DNA of 64,000 nt from Ryuthela nishihirai (GCA_038380435.1 JAWZYU010000011.1:82560501-82624500), one strand, 5' to 3'. Positions 1 through 11,337 are shown, numbered from the stretch's first letter. The notes: generated by a model from the sequence alone, not told the origin. Numbers and translations are program-made.

Positions 1-546
1 ATTCAGCTATGCAAGCTAAACAATCCGAGCGACGACAAAGCATGGCGTTCAATTTTGAGATTGCTAACCTCTACCTATATAGGGCCTCTAGTTTGCATTC
101 ACCATTTTAATGATTGTTTAGCTATAACATTCGATTCTGTTTCAAGAAATGATGGAACAATTTTAAAAGTTGCACGAAAATCATCTCCAATCAACCATCG
201 TATTTTACCAAACTGATTAGTATCAAACGTAAAGATCCTGTTGACTGTGTAACTGAACAAATGAAAACAGATGATGAAATGTTTAAAAAGTGGTTGGAAT
301 GTAGTAATATTTAAGCTTTGCATCATTTAGAGAAGATATTGTAGATAAAGGTGTAACTCGGTGTGGTTTTCAGGTTTTCCGTGAAGAGTTTGTTTCAATT
401 TGCAAGATTAATTTTTCTCAATGTCCAATAATAACTGTTTCTAGTGTGTGCTGCCTATTAATCAATTTAAGTAGAACTCTCTCCTTGGCCTCCAAAGTGA
501 ACAGACGTGTTTTCGTAACGCTCCTGAAGTTGCCAGGCAGCCAGCC
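1..546. other. Unassigned AT-rich sequence and probable 5' leader of the ORF1 retroelement
   Basis: No complete gene is visible. A short stretch around 200-315 reads as protein-like on the plus strand but has stops and I could not place it. Bases from about 440 to 546 are less AT-rich and run directly into the start codon of the gag-like ORF at 547, whose context (gccagccATGG) is a good animal translation start. This part is therefore probably the 5' untranslated region of that retroelement (inference). Confidence 0.4.
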
Positions 547-1710
547 ATGGACGTCAACAATGCATTCAACGACGAACGACTAGCATGGTCTTTCAAAGTG
601 CGCCATACAAATGTGAACTTCAACAAGTTGATTCAGCATGTTGCTGAAAAATATGGATCGGAAAATGTTGACTTTGCCCAGAAGTTAACCAACGCTACAA
701 CAGTGATTACTTTCAAGAATGAATTTAGTGCCGACAGCTTTGCTTCTTCAACAAAGTTCTGTCTGGATAACATTTGGATTACCTCTGCTCGACTGGCGCT
801 ATCAACCAGGTCAGTATTTATCTCCAAACTTCCCTTTTTCATCTCACATAGTGATATTACATCAGTCCTAGAGTCCTTTGGGAAAGTTTTGGACTGCAGA
901 GATGAATTCTTCACTTCACCGGGCTTGGAGTCTATTAGGACTGGTACCAGAATTGTTACTATGCAAATGTCTAAACCTCTGCCAAACTTCATCAAAGTAG
1001 GCAGCTTCACTGCTACAGTGTGGTATAGAGGTATCACCAAGCTCTGTAAATGGTGTAAATCCCAAGAACACTTAGTCAAGGACTGTGAACTCTTTGCTAA
1101 GATCCTAAATTCTAAATCTACACCAGTTCCTAAGCCACCGGATACTCAAAAAGTTGAATCGGTGATTGTTCCTGTTTCTAACTCTGCTACTGTAAAATGT
1201 CAGGTTGACACATCTGCTTCGATGTCTTCCCAGAAAAGGAAAAACATCTCCCCTGTGTCCACACCTACTTCCAGTAAAAATGCTCCAGTAGTGGACTTTC
1301 CTTTACCAAAAGTGCCTAAAGTACAATTAAAAGCTAACCTCAGTCTTGCGATATTGTCATTCATTCATAACAGTCTTCCCGAAAATCGCGAAGATTGTGT
1401 TTTGGCTGACATTGACTCACAGGAAACTTTCGATGACATTCTAGATGTCCTTAAATTCATTGCCAGGCCTAATTCTGCAGATTCAGAGTGGGAAATCGCA
1501 CAATCCTACCTGAAACTCAAGAAAACAGTTCTTTGGGTTCTTTTACCTCTGAGCGGCACTTTTTTGCACACCATGGAGAAAACAGTTACAGAAGAAGGTA
1601 AAATAAAAGCTAAATATCGAAATATTTATCGCAATGCTCTACAATCTTCCCATTTACCAGACTCTTTTAGTGTCTGGGATTATTTGAACTGTGTTGTAAA
1701 TGTTATTTAA
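547..1710 (+). CDS. ORF1/gag-like protein of a non-LTR retrotransposon, intact
   Basis: This is a 387-codon uninterrupted reading frame, the cleanest ORF in the window. Residues about 95-120 (RSVFISKLPFFISHSDIT and onward) resemble the RRM-like fold found in ORF1 proteins of L1/Tx1-type LINEs. Around residues 167-180 there is a CCHC zinc knuckle with spacing C-x2-C-x4-H-x4-C (CKWCKSQEHLVKDC). The middle (about 200-265) is rich in Ser, Pro, Thr and Lys and looks like a flexible linker; the C-terminal 120 residues look folded. Such proteins coat the element RNA and act as nucleic-acid chaperones (family knowledge). No endonuclease or reverse transcriptase ORF follows, so this is either an ORF1-only (half-LINE) copy or a gag-like gene taken into the genome. 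The ATG at 547 is chosen for its strong context. The class is fairly secure; the clade is not. Confidence 0.72.
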   Translation: MDVNNAFNDERLAWSFKVRHTNVNFNKLIQHVAEKYGSENVDFAQKLTNATTVITFKNEFSADSFASSTKFCLDNIWITSARLALSTRSVFISKLPFFISHSDITSVLESFGKVLDCRDEFFTSPGLESIRTGTRIVTMQMSKPLPNFIKVGSFTATVWYRGITKLCKWCKSQEHLVKDCELFAKILNSKSTPVPKPPDTQKVESVIVPVSNSATVKCQVDTSASMSSQKRKNISPVSTPTSSKNAPVVDFPLPKVPKVQLKANLSLAILSFIHNSLPENREDCVLADIDSQETFDDILDVLKFIARPNSADSEWEIAQSYLKLKKTVLWVLLPLSGTFLHTMEKTVTEEGKIKAKYRNIYRNALQSSHLPDSFSVWDYLNCVVNVI

Positions 1711-2518
1711 ACTTATTGTGAGCCTTTCCACTTTAAGTTAACTGTTATTTTATATATTTACTTTATTTCTAGTTGAAATAGAGTTTTTCTTGTTGTAATT
1801 ATGATATTTAACGTTAACAATTGCATTTAGTATTGTAACTTTTCTGTCTTCCATCTTTTTTCCTTCTCAGCCAATCCCAAAATTTCTCTCTTCTGATTGG
1901 CTGAGACTTTTTCTCTCTGAATCCGGTCCAAATTGAATACTTTCTTCGATTAGGCAAACTTATCTGTGATTCTTCATTTAGGCCTTTCATTTCTCTCCAC
2001 TGTACGTGGCCATTTATTTTTAATTTCTAAATTTAATTTTTTATTCTTTTCTATTCTTTTACTTTCTATTACATACAGTGTTATGACTTACTCGTTTTGA
2101 TTTTGATGGGTAAGTCACTTTATTCTTCTCTGCCGTTTGGCTTTTCCCTCTTTGCTCATTGAGCTTAGAGATTCTACTATTCCATACAGCTTTCGATTGG
2201 GATGTGACGAATTCTAAATTCTTCCCACTTTAAATTCACAAAACTTATTACAGGTACATTAATTTTCTCAGTTCTCATATTTTCTTATTGATCAAAATTT
2301 TTACCCCAAACCATATTAGGGGGCCTGTTTGAATAGGCCCCATAGTATGGGGAGGCCTTACAGTAAGGCCAGAAATTGCACAAGTTTAACCTACCTACCT
2401 CAATTTAAGTGGGTTCTAGGTGAAGAACTGAAAGTTAATTAATGGATGTTTTAATGCCTTAATAAGCCATTTAAGTTCTTTCAATTTTCAGTCTATTCCA
2501 TTGGACAACAAATTGAAA
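1711..2518. other. 3' region after the ORF1-like gene; no coding function seen
   Basis: Stops occur in all frames and no pol-like motif is present. The stretch is T-rich, has facing CCAAT-type sequences near 1871-1905 (cagccaatcc and gattggctga), and contains a compact hairpin cluster at 2320-2370 listed separately. It may be the 3' untranslated region of the preceding retroelement. The boundary with the P-like transposase after 2500 cannot be set. Confidence 0.4.
2320..2370 (+). repeat. Three adjoining perfect hairpins
   Basis: Three short inverted repeats sit almost end to end: GGGGCCT/AGGCCCC (2320-2326 with 2335-2341), CCCCATAGTATGGGG (2338-2352, overlapping the first) and GGCCTTACAGTAAGGCC (2354-2370). 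The GC-rich stems stand out in an AT-rich neighbourhood. They could be a structured 3' untranslated element recognised during retrotransposition, or a mobile-element end; this is inference. Confidence 0.55.
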
Positions 2519-4625
2519 CTTGGAAGAAGCATTATTTCTGAATGCCAAGGATGCATTTCAAGATAGTGGGGCTGAGGGGGAAACATTGTTAAATTTTCTT
2601 TGTGAACAGCTGCATTTGTTAACTATTTTGGTTACGAAAATCTGGCATATTGTCTCTTCCTCATCCAATTCATTTGAGACGACTTTGTTATGGCCTTGGT
2701 ACTGAACAGTCTGGCTTACATAATTCACATATGAAATTTTTAAGAGAAAAGGCTTCTTTGCTGCAGCAACATGAAAGTGTGATTATTGTTCTTTTGGATG
2801 AAATAGGTATATGTTAATCCTAGAGTAAGTTTGAAGAAAGGTGCGACAGAAGGTTTCTCTGAATATGAAAGTTTATGTGCCAAAACTGTTCAAGCTTTTA
2901 TGATTCTGTCTATTTTTTCAAAAAACAAAGATGTAGTTTCTTTGCATTGTGTAAAAAATCTTACATCTAATTTACTGTATGAAATCACAATGAAGGTGCT
3001 AAAGGCTTTAGCTGATGCAGGTTATACTGTAATATCTCTAATATCAGACAATAACCGTATAAATAGAAGCATGTTTGAAATTATGTGTGGAGGAGAACTG
3101 AAATGTAGCATACCTAACCAATTTGATAAGGATCACCAAATATTTTTCTTGTTTGACACAGTGCATTTGATGAAGTCTATATGAAACAACTGGTTCAGGC
3201 AACTTGATAATGAGCAATCATTTATGTTCCTTCATTTCATAATCAAAATTTAGTGCTAAGGGCTAGTGTGTCACACATAAAAAATATATAATTTAATAGA
3301 AAAGTTCTATTCCCCCCATCCTTTGAGAAACAAAATGTTAATTTGGCCACTTGCCTGTTTAATGATCAAACTTCTATTGCCCTTTCACAGTTTGCTTCTC
3401 AATATAAAATCTGTTTTTCTGGCACCATTAAATTCTTGATATCATTTGTAAGCGGTGGAAAATAATAAATTTTAAACATCCTTACAAGGAAAAAAATCTT
3501 CTTGACCCATTCTGTGATCCCATTAAAAACGACCATTACAATGTCTTGAAGTACTTTGAAAAATTTTCCTCATGGTTCGAAAAGTGGAAAGCCATTGTAG
3601 TTCCTGGTTCTTCTACTTCTAAGCAGTTTGAAAAATTAACAAAAGAAACATTTTTTGCCTTAAAGACACCACAGAAACACTGCTAAAATTATGCTCGTAT
3701 ATGTTTACAGTTTTCAAACCTAAATATATACTTTTAGGAAAATTTCAAACTGCTAACTTAGAGAATATATTCAGTCACTATCAGCAAATGAGTGGTGCAA
3801 AATATAATGTATCAGTGACTTAAATCTTAGAATCTGAAAAGAAACTTGAACTTTTTGGCTTGATAAAGCTATATTCAACTAAAAAGGGTGAGTTCACATT
3901 AAAAGAATTTATTGGAAATTGTCCTGAAATTGCCTTTTGTGACCAAATGAGTACTGACATTGATAAAGATTTTGAACATGTTATTGAGGAGTCTGAAACT
4001 GTATATGTTACAGATGAGACTAAACAGATATTGAACAGATGAGACTAAACAGATATTGAGCAGATGAGACTAAACAGATATATATTATCAGTGGCTATGT
4101 AGCATATCCATTAGGTAAGACTTTAATATGTGCAAATTGTGAAATTCTCTTAATATATGAAACTGCTTTTGAGATTAATTCTTCACATGTAATATCAAAT
4201 ATTTGCTTGAAAACAGCAGAGGTGGTCTGAAATGGCCAAAAGATTTGCTTGTAAATTTAAGTATTACAGCATTCCAAATTTTCCAAGCAATAATAAGTGA
4301 AGAATTTTAAAATAAATTTATATGTTCAAAAAATCAGCATTTCATTTTAAAAACTTTATGTTTGGAGAGCATTGAATCTCAGTGCTTAAATTTAGATGAT
4401 TTTTGCACCTGTGAATCAATATTAATAAAACTTACCGAGAAAGCACTAAACGTGTTTTGTAACATTCTGTTGATCAATTATTGCAAAGTCATTCAAAGAA
4501 GAGAAAAATTACTATATTGCTGTAAAATATTAAAGATGCCCATTAGTGGTATATATTTGAATTCATTTCTTATTTGGTTTGTTGTTCAACCTTTGACGAA
4601 TAGTCTACTTTTAATCTACTGATAA
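2519..4625 (+). pseudogene. P-element/THAP-type transposase remnant
   Basis: Several protein-like blocks lie in order on the plus strand but in shifting frames. The block at 2831-3184 is the most telling: KTVQAFMILSIFSKNKDV, then a stretch ending in ISDNNRINRSMF, then FFLFDTVHLMKSI. This pattern (SDNxxxN followed by a D-x-VHLxK motif) is that of the THAP9/P transposase catalytic core as I know the family. Upstream, near 2770-2805, LLDEI-like residues match the motif carrying an early catalytic Asp. Further blocks follow near 3500-3660 and 3860-4040, and a tail near 4362-4622. At least six frameshifts or stops break the gene. Terminal repeats were not found, so the element ends are unknown. 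P elements move by cut and paste; this copy cannot make a full protein. Confidence 0.7.
4012..4080 (+). repeat. 25-bp tandem repeat, about 2.8 copies
   Basis: The unit starting agatgagactaaacagata repeats at 4012, 4037 and 4062 with one base change between copies 1 and 2. It lies within the decaying P-like transposase coding region and continues the frame of the block at 3860-4042 before a stop, so it is a local slippage expansion. Confidence 0.85.
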
Positions 4626-5569
4626 GTTCTCTGGGTTCAAGTTGGCTTTATCTTTGAGCTATTTTATTTAGTGAAATAGATACAGATAATGATATGAAAT
4701 GCTTATATCATTTAAAATTACTTTTCCATACCACTTCTCACATACATTTTATCTCATATATTTTTATTTCATTACTGGTCAATAGCTCTACTTGAAACAA
4801 AAAACAAATTTAAGATTTAAAAATTCTGCATGATTCATAGTGTGACGATATTTTCAATGAGAATTATCAGCAACAATAAATCTGAATTTTAAATGAGCAT
4901 ATTTTGTTCAACCATTTAAGAAGTAATTTGCATTAAATAATTAAATTTAATTAATTAATTAATTAATTAATTAAATTAAATTAAGAAGTAATTTGCACGT
5001 AACATTTGAAAGATAATCCCCAATGATTAGTGTACCTGGCTATGGAATACAGTGACCAAATTCTGAGCCATGGAGAGTATATGGAATTTTCTTTTATCAG
5101 GTATTATGGCTGAGATATTGTTTTTCTCAAAGAGATCTGCAGCTTATAATGGCAGGCTGTATCAGATTTCTGTAGCAAGTAAATGCTATAAAGATAATTT
5201 TTCTGCTTGTGGTATATGGTCATTATAGTACATTATGCAGTATAACAACTGAGAATTTCATCTATGTATCAGTAATACCCATATATCATTGGTTGATTTC
5301 ACTATCAATTTAAAATCAACCAGTGATTTTATAGATCATTAGTTGAGGAGTAACTGATATCTCATTGAACTGTGAGAACTGTTGCTGCATCAACTGCACA
5401 GTCTCAAAGTTATCATACATGCTTCAACCTAAAACTGAATATTGCAACTTTAATGCCTTGGACATTTCACCAACATACACCACTGATTGTGATATTACAC
5501 ACTTTTACAAATTTTGAAATTTGTTAATTGGCCCTATAGTATGTAGTATCAAATAAAATTCTCTGTTGA
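4626..5569. other. AT-rich sequence without recognisable genes
   Basis: No coding trace is seen. The one marked feature is a (TTAA)n microsatellite near 4944-4985, bracketed by an exact 17-bp direct repeat (ttaagaagtaatttgca at 4916-4932 and 4981-4997). Confidence 0.7.
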
Positions 5570-5840
5570 GCAAAAAAAGTTTAGTTTATCATTCAAACTA
5601 TGTTTAATTTTTTGGATGCTAAAATTTTTTGGAGAAAAAAATGGAAACTTTTCGGAACAAGGATAGCGCTCCAACTTTAGGAAGTCCTTGCTCTGAAAAG
5701 CTGCTGAATTTTCTCATAAAAATTTTTAACATGCAAATAGGTTGAAGGATAGACTTAAAAATTTGATTGCTTAACGACAGAGAATTTTACTTATTATAAT
5801 TAATTTCGAGTAAGGAGCAAGGTCTTTTTAATTGAGTATA
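5570..5840 (-). repeat. Fold-back MITE, family A, copy 1
   Basis: Read on the minus strand, this stretch matches 10355-10757 on the plus strand over most of its length: both have an AAAGACCTT-type end, then an AAATTCT-type segment, then a long hairpin whose two halves carry 'agagcaaggac' and its complement. The two copies are opposite in orientation and diverged, as expected of an old interspersed non-autonomous DNA element. No coding sequence is present. Confidence 0.6.
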
Positions 5841-6439
5841 GTATTAAATATATGACTTTTTTTTCAGTGATGTAATTCTTTCAAGCTGCTTTATTTTTTG
5901 TAATCTTAGTAGTTTAAATATTTGCCCAGTGACAGCTATATATACTATCTAATTCTACCATTTCTTTTTCTTTTGACTTGGAAATTAAGGTTATGTCAAT
6001 ATTCTTTTTTAAATTGTACTTCAAACATATATGCAATTTTTATATGGAAAAAACTAGTCATTACCAATGAAAAGTGATTTCTAGAACAGATTCTGAATTA
6101 ATCTTCAACATAAGTATTTGCCATTCATGATATATACATTTATAATTTTTAAATACCTAATATATGTACCTTAAGAAATGTGGAATGTTTTTTTCTGGCC
6201 AGTTTCACTTATAAAAAATAAATCACTACATAAAACCGGATAATGTTTCTGTTTCTATTGCATTCTCTTAGTTAAAATACAAATATAAGAATTGAGGAGA
6301 AAAAACTCTGAAGTTTACTTTCATTATAGTACATATCATATCAGTTGCTTTTAATAAGACTCTTAAATTTCGATATTTCTTTTATCTCCTCCTTATAGCG
6401 GGATTTACAGAACAAATGCATTTTTTTGAACAAATGCAA
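5841..6439. other. AT-rich sequence, nothing recognised
   Basis: No reading frame with family resemblance, no repeat and no RNA gene was noticed here. Confidence 0.7.
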
Positions 6440-7990
6440 TTAGACGATGTCGAATGGGCGATGGTTATATGGGCGATATCAAAGTGGGCACCAGACAACT
6501 GGGGACATAATAGATCAAATATGAAATTTGCAACAAGACTGGACTTTTCTCAAAGTATGGTATGGGGAAAAAATTACAAAATGGAAGAAATTTTTACTCT
6601 AAACACGAAAAATTTTTTTATTATTTTTCAGAAATAAATAGCCTTTCTATTCATGTGCATTATAATCGTTTAAGTCTATTAGTGTTTTTTTAGTGTTAGT
6701 TTTGTTTAGTGCTTAAAAAACATTTTCTAGAACTTGAGTTCTGATTTGTGATGGATTGCTCATTGGCGTATCCACTAATTTTTTGACTGCTGTGCTAACT
6801 TCTTGCGTTATTACTCTGGCTGCTTTTCAGAACTGTTACATGTGTGTTCCCGTTTTTCAGATATTAATGATCCATCACTGACACTTGTCGAGATTCTTCC
6901 TTTGCTTCCTTTGTTTTTATTTTCACAACGCCAAAATTGAATCGAACCTTCCTTATTAATCTTGTCTTTAATAAAGATACCCATTCCAAGCATATTTTTC
7001 CTTGTCTCTTTGACTTAATATTCTTGAATTATCCATTTCTGAAGAACAGAAACAAAAAATATAAATATAAAAATAAAAATAATATTAAAAAAAACTTTTC
7101 ACTATTGACATAATTAAGAATTTTTTCAGTTCTATTTTTCACTTGTTGGGACACAAAAGATTCATAATAATAATTGTACTTAGCAATTTGTTTCATTTGA
7201 CAGATAATCAAGAGTTTAAAATTTATTTAAATTAATTAAATGTTACATATAAAATTTGCTTCATGTTACTTATAAATATGCCAAGTGTTAAAAAAACAAT
7301 AGTCCCCAAAAAAATTAGTATACATTAAGGTTATAAATTCTGAATACATACCTTTTATTTATTTACAGTTGTTCTTTGCACGTTGTAACTGTAACGTTGA
7401 CACAAATATTGGAAACGATGTAATAAAAAACAACTAGTCTTAATTGTTTAATAAAAGTCAAAACATCTTGCGAATGCTTATTGAACTAAATAACCTCACA
7501 AACTGCACCAAATGCACAAATGATAAATTCCAAAGAAGAGACCTTACACAATAAAACTTGGAAATACTTGTAACTCATTTTTGAAAATGATTTGCTCTTA
7601 TACATACTTATTTTAATTTCATGGTAAGTTATTCGCAACAAATTCTTCGAAAACCAGTTCTTTGAAAGCAAGTTTTTCGAATAATCAATTCTTCGAAAAA
7701 ATAAAAAAATTTTAATTTATCGAAAATTAAAATATAGGAGGCAAATTCACGCAGGGAAGCTTAGGTCTGGATTAGTTTTAGTTTTTTTTTAATTATGTGG
7801 AAAAAACAAATAACTCATAGTTCATTTCATAACTTATAACTCATACCTCATAAGTGTTAACCATATTTGTATTTATATATATTTTACCAATATTTACAAA
7901 AAATCTGCCAAATAGTCTTCTAAATGTGCAAAATTTTTTAAGTTTCTGTCGCCTAAATGATGATTGCCCAATTAACCGTCGCCCAGTTGA
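6440..7990. repeat. Possible non-autonomous element with GGGCGA-rich ends
   Basis: Near 6450-6510 the plus strand has spaced motifs TGGGCGAT, TGGGCGAT, TGGGCAC. Near 7945-7995 the minus strand has the same style of motifs (TGGGCGAC, TGGGCAAT, TAGGCGAC). The interior holds repeated TTCGAA-type motifs at 7630-7700. Facing ends with matching motif arrays suggest one 1.5-kb element, but the match is motif-level only and no target duplication was found. Small ORFs at 6416-6637, 6811-6993 and 7029-7211 look random. Confidence 0.3.
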
Positions 7991-7994
7991 CCAT

Positions 7995-8499
7995 AACGAG
8001 ATAAAGTAGGTAGAGTGCGCAACCGGTTCCAAAAGTTCAAGCAATTTGAACGACGTTTTGCCCACCCTTTACATGGCCGCCGTAATGTTAAGTATGAGCA
8101 TTAACATACTAAGCCTAAGTAGTTAAATATTTTGTTGTTTTGAAAATTAAGTAAGTTTTCGTTCTTAGAATAAAATCCAATCAGTCATGTTAGTTGAACT
8201 TTTAATAGCCTACAATATTGTTTTTAATAAAAAAGAAAAAATGTCAGTTAAAAGATCGCTTATTTCCATACCTTTTTGAAAGTAAATATTTTGTTTGATA
8301 CTACAATTTAATGAAAATAGAAACTCCTTTGTTTATTAAGGCATGTAAACGCAATACTAAGAAAAAGCGCTTGCTACATGTTTGCCTATACTTTACATGC
8401 TGGTGGCCATGTAGTGGGTGGGCATTAATGAGCTTACTTTAGCTTCAGACTGGGGGCGCTGTAACACAACGGTTCTCACTCTATATATTCTATCTCGTT
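7995..8499. repeat. MITE with about 100-bp terminal inverted repeats
   Basis: The left end (AACGAGATA at 7995) and right end (TATCTCGTT up to 8499) are inverted copies, and the similarity extends inward through a 'tagagtg' block to a second clear pair, tgcccaccctttacatggcc at about 8056-8075 against its complement at about 8405-8425. The interior is AT-rich and non-coding. It abuts the GGGCGA-type end on its left. A target duplication could not be made out. Confidence 0.6.
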
Positions 8500-9842
8500 G
8501 GTTGATGACACGGGGGTATGAATGAGAGGAGACGCCCTAACGCGCCCTGTCGAAGGTCATGATGCTGACGCAGCAGGGCGGTAGCCATGTTGTTGCTTCC
8601 AAATCAAATCGTCTGCCGCTGCATTCAAGCCTACTTTTCACGTGCTATACTCAGTTTTACTGTGCGTTATATACGGGAAGATTTTTTTTTACGACTAAAA
8701 GAAAGCCTGTTTAAGCTATTTGGAGTTTATATTGCTTTTTTTTTAAATGCAATGAATATTTCCATACGGAATTACTATATAGCAGAACTATTTATGTATT
8801 TCGTTCAATATGACAATAACAAACAATTTCAAGATTTTGAAAGTTTATTTATACTGCGCTGATAATAGTAGAAAACAATTTATGGATAAAACATAAAAGT
8901 TATATGCAATAGCAGCATTTAAACTGCAAAAAATCACATTTTTAAGATTCAGAAAATTCAGTTTTATGTTTAAAAAAATTCTGATTCCACAAAAGAAAAA
9001 AAATTGCATAACAAAACTAAATATAGCCATAGTGTAGGAGCCAAAATGGTAGATTTTAAAAACACATTAAACTTTGGTGGAGAAATCATGTATAACACAC
9101 CTACATTAAAATGCTTCCCATTGATTTCTCACAATAGTAATGATTCAACTCCACAAAAAATGTTAATAAGTTATGACACCCACTATTATGAGTGTACTGA
9201 ATTTTCATTTTAAATGCATAAACCTATTTTACTGAATTTATTATTAAATCTTCAAAAATTTGTCACCTTAAAAGCCTTATTTATAAACTGTTATAAATAA
9301 AAAAAAATCCAAAACTACATTAAAATAAAAGTAGAGTCAATTTAAATATAAATCTTATTCAGAATATAAATAATCACACCATTTTCTCTATGGGATTTGA
9401 AAGGACTACATTATGCAATTCCAGATTGAAATGGAAATATCTTTAATACCAATATCTACTTTATGCTACAATTAATACTGAAATATCATATATACTCTAC
9501 TAATTTGAAAACAAAATATTATTAAACAAATATATATACTGGGAGGTTTATTAGACATAAAAGTCAATTGAGGAAAAAAAATTGATTTCTCACATAAAGT
9601 TTCTCATTGAATTTAAATCCAAAGAAAATACTTTCATAAACAATAAATACATTTATATGCAGTGGGTTCTGAATTTTAAATTTGCATACTTTGTTACTTT
9701 TCATATATTAAATTAGACAACATACCTTAAATGTAGATTCTCAGGAATCAAACAGTCCTCATAATCACTTTTAAATAAGAAATTTATAAAAAGAAACAAA
9801 TATGATAGCTTTAATTTTGATTTTTCCGACTTATGATTAATT
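8500..9842. other. AT-rich sequence; short GC-richer patch at its start
   Basis: The stretch 8510-8640 is notably more GC-rich (containing a cgccctg and cagggcg pair near 8542-8580 that can fold) and may be an old element fragment. ORFs at 8587-8862 and 9004-9213 have phenylalanine-heavy, simple composition and show no family motif. The rest is very AT-rich and empty as far as I can see. Confidence 0.6.
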
Positions 9843-9918
9843 TGGGTGTCAATAGCTCAATTTCTAGAGCACATGGTATGTAACTAAGAGGTTATTGATT
9901 CAAGTCTTACTAAGTTGA
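9843..9918 (+). repeat. Degenerate tRNA-derived sequence (possible SINE head)
   Basis: The run 'tagctcaatttctagagcac' has the layout of a tRNA D-arm/A box, and 35 bases later 'ggttattgattcaagtct' has that of a T-arm/B box. The spacing suits a tRNA head, but mismatches rule out a functional tRNA. A SINE remnant is the simplest reading. Confidence 0.35.
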
Positions 9919-9964
9919 AAAAACTCAATTATTATTACAACTGTAGTTTAATTACAAGATTACA

Positions 9965-10320
9965 GACTAAAATTAGGTTACATAATAGTCTGGTCCTTTC
10001 TAAAAATTTGCTATGTTAGTGAAACCTGGACCCTCTTTAAGCAAGGTAAACTGAAACTTGATACTACATGTTTATAACACAATATCTTGGGCATTAGTTA
10101 GTTTGAACTAAGCAAAGATGATGCTAGTCAGAAATCCCTTAGAGCAGCAGTGTACAAGTTCAGTTGTTGGTCATTTGTTCAGCTATGTTGCCCACATACA
10201 TAACTGTAGATTTGCATATACGATAATGAAGTGTACCTAAATACCTTAGATTACAATGAGGTGGGCAGTTTCAAACTAACCTCATTAAAATTAATCTGCA
10301 GTGGCCAAATGATATTTGGA
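9965..10320 (+). mobile_element. Diverged 3' fragment of the LINE family seen at 36637-38151
   Basis: This segment aligns by eye along 37740-38110. Shared landmarks in order are 'ataatagtctggtcctttct', 'tagtgaaacctggac', 'ggtcatttgttcagctatgt' followed by 'tgcccacata', then 'ggtgggcag' and 'tctgcagtggcca'. In the other copy these encode the region after the reverse transcriptase core and the conserved C-terminal block. Here many changes and indels destroy the frame, so this is an older copy. Confidence 0.65.
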
Positions 10321-10354
10321 GGACTAAATAACACTCTTTAAATACACAATTAAA

Positions 10355-10757
10355 AAAGACCTTCTTGCTCAGAAATTAAATAAATTAAAATTCTTTGTCA
10401 TTTAGCAATAAATGTTTTAGGTTTTTGCTCAAAACTAATTGCATGTTAAAAGGTTTTAGGAGAAAACTCAGAAGTTTTCAGAGCAAGGAGAGTGCTCCTT
10501 CAGTGAAGTGACACTATGTGAAAAGGTGAATGAAGATGGACACTTTGTGAGTCACAGAGACTTCATCAGTTAAGATGGACATTATGACAATACCTTATGT
10601 CACTACTAAGTTTACACAATGAATTACACAATGAAGATGGACACTTTGTGAGTCACCACATAGTGTCACCTCACTGAAGGAGCACTGTCATTGCTCCGGA
10701 AAGCTTCCGAGTTTTCTTCTAAAAACTTTTAACATGAAAATTGTTTGAAGGATCTCT
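10355..10757 (+). repeat. Fold-back MITE, family A, copy 2
   Basis: The left part matches the MITE at 5570-5840 in reverse. The right part is a long hairpin: 'actcagaagttttcagagca' to 'gtgacactatgtg' (about 10468-10520) pairs with 10658-10730. The loop contains a direct repeat, 'gatggacactttgtgagtca', at about 10534 and 10635. The right end runs straight into a capsid-gene fragment at 10757, so this end may be truncated or the MITE may have inserted there. Confidence 0.6.
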
Positions 10758-10905
10758 CTGAATAATGTCATTGTCATCATTTTTTTCTAATTTTATGGTA
10801 TGTTTTACACCGCGAAACACTTTATCCACGTCTCGGCAGAATCCAAACAGCCGATTAAGTGGTAAGAATAAACTTACATTTTAACTATTTTTCGTAATGA
10901 AATTT
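10757..10905 (-). pseudogene. Third, short fragment of the Polinton major capsid gene
   Basis: About 150 bases match 17085-17234 in the left arm of the inverted repeat with a handful of substitutions, in the same (minus) orientation. They cover the stretch encoding FGFCRDVDKVF-like residues and the stop-containing tail of the preceding frame. The fragment ends a few bases before the outer boundary of the large inverted repeat (10913). It must come from another Polinton copy or from a rearrangement that shuffled this one. Confidence 0.75.
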
Positions 10906-11337
10906 TTCCAAGTTCAGAATGTGCCAATGAAGGGCTTTGTTCGGGGTTCATAAAAGTAAATTGTATATCTGTCTATTTCACACAAGTTTCTAAGTATGTG
11001 GTAAAGGAAAATTCTGAAATGCATCAAAATAGTAACGAAATAATTTTTTCCGTCATTTGTTACGTTTTATCGTTATAAACATTTTGAAATTCCATTAACG
11101 TTATTCAAAAATCATTTCGTTACGTTATACATAGCGTTTTCCAACATTGATTAAAACATATAGAAAATCCACATTCAATAAGTTATCTATTGGTTAACTC
11201 GCTCTAGGACAAGAAATGTTAGTTAAAAGTTTTAAATTTTATGCACTTAGAACCCTCTAACAATGTAAATTAAAGCAATCAAATCAAAAATAATTTTTCA
11301 TTTATATCTTAAAACGGAGAATAGCCAAATCTTAGTA

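Noticed and set aside
4012..4080. CRISPR-like array
   Set aside because: The repeats are directly tandem without spacers and lie in a eukaryotic transposase remnant.
8587..8862. 91-codon ORF
   Set aside because: Phe/Ile/Leu-rich composition in AT-rich DNA, no motif, no neighbours supporting a gene.
9004..9213. 69-codon ORF
   Set aside because: No recognisable motif; length within chance expectation for this base composition.
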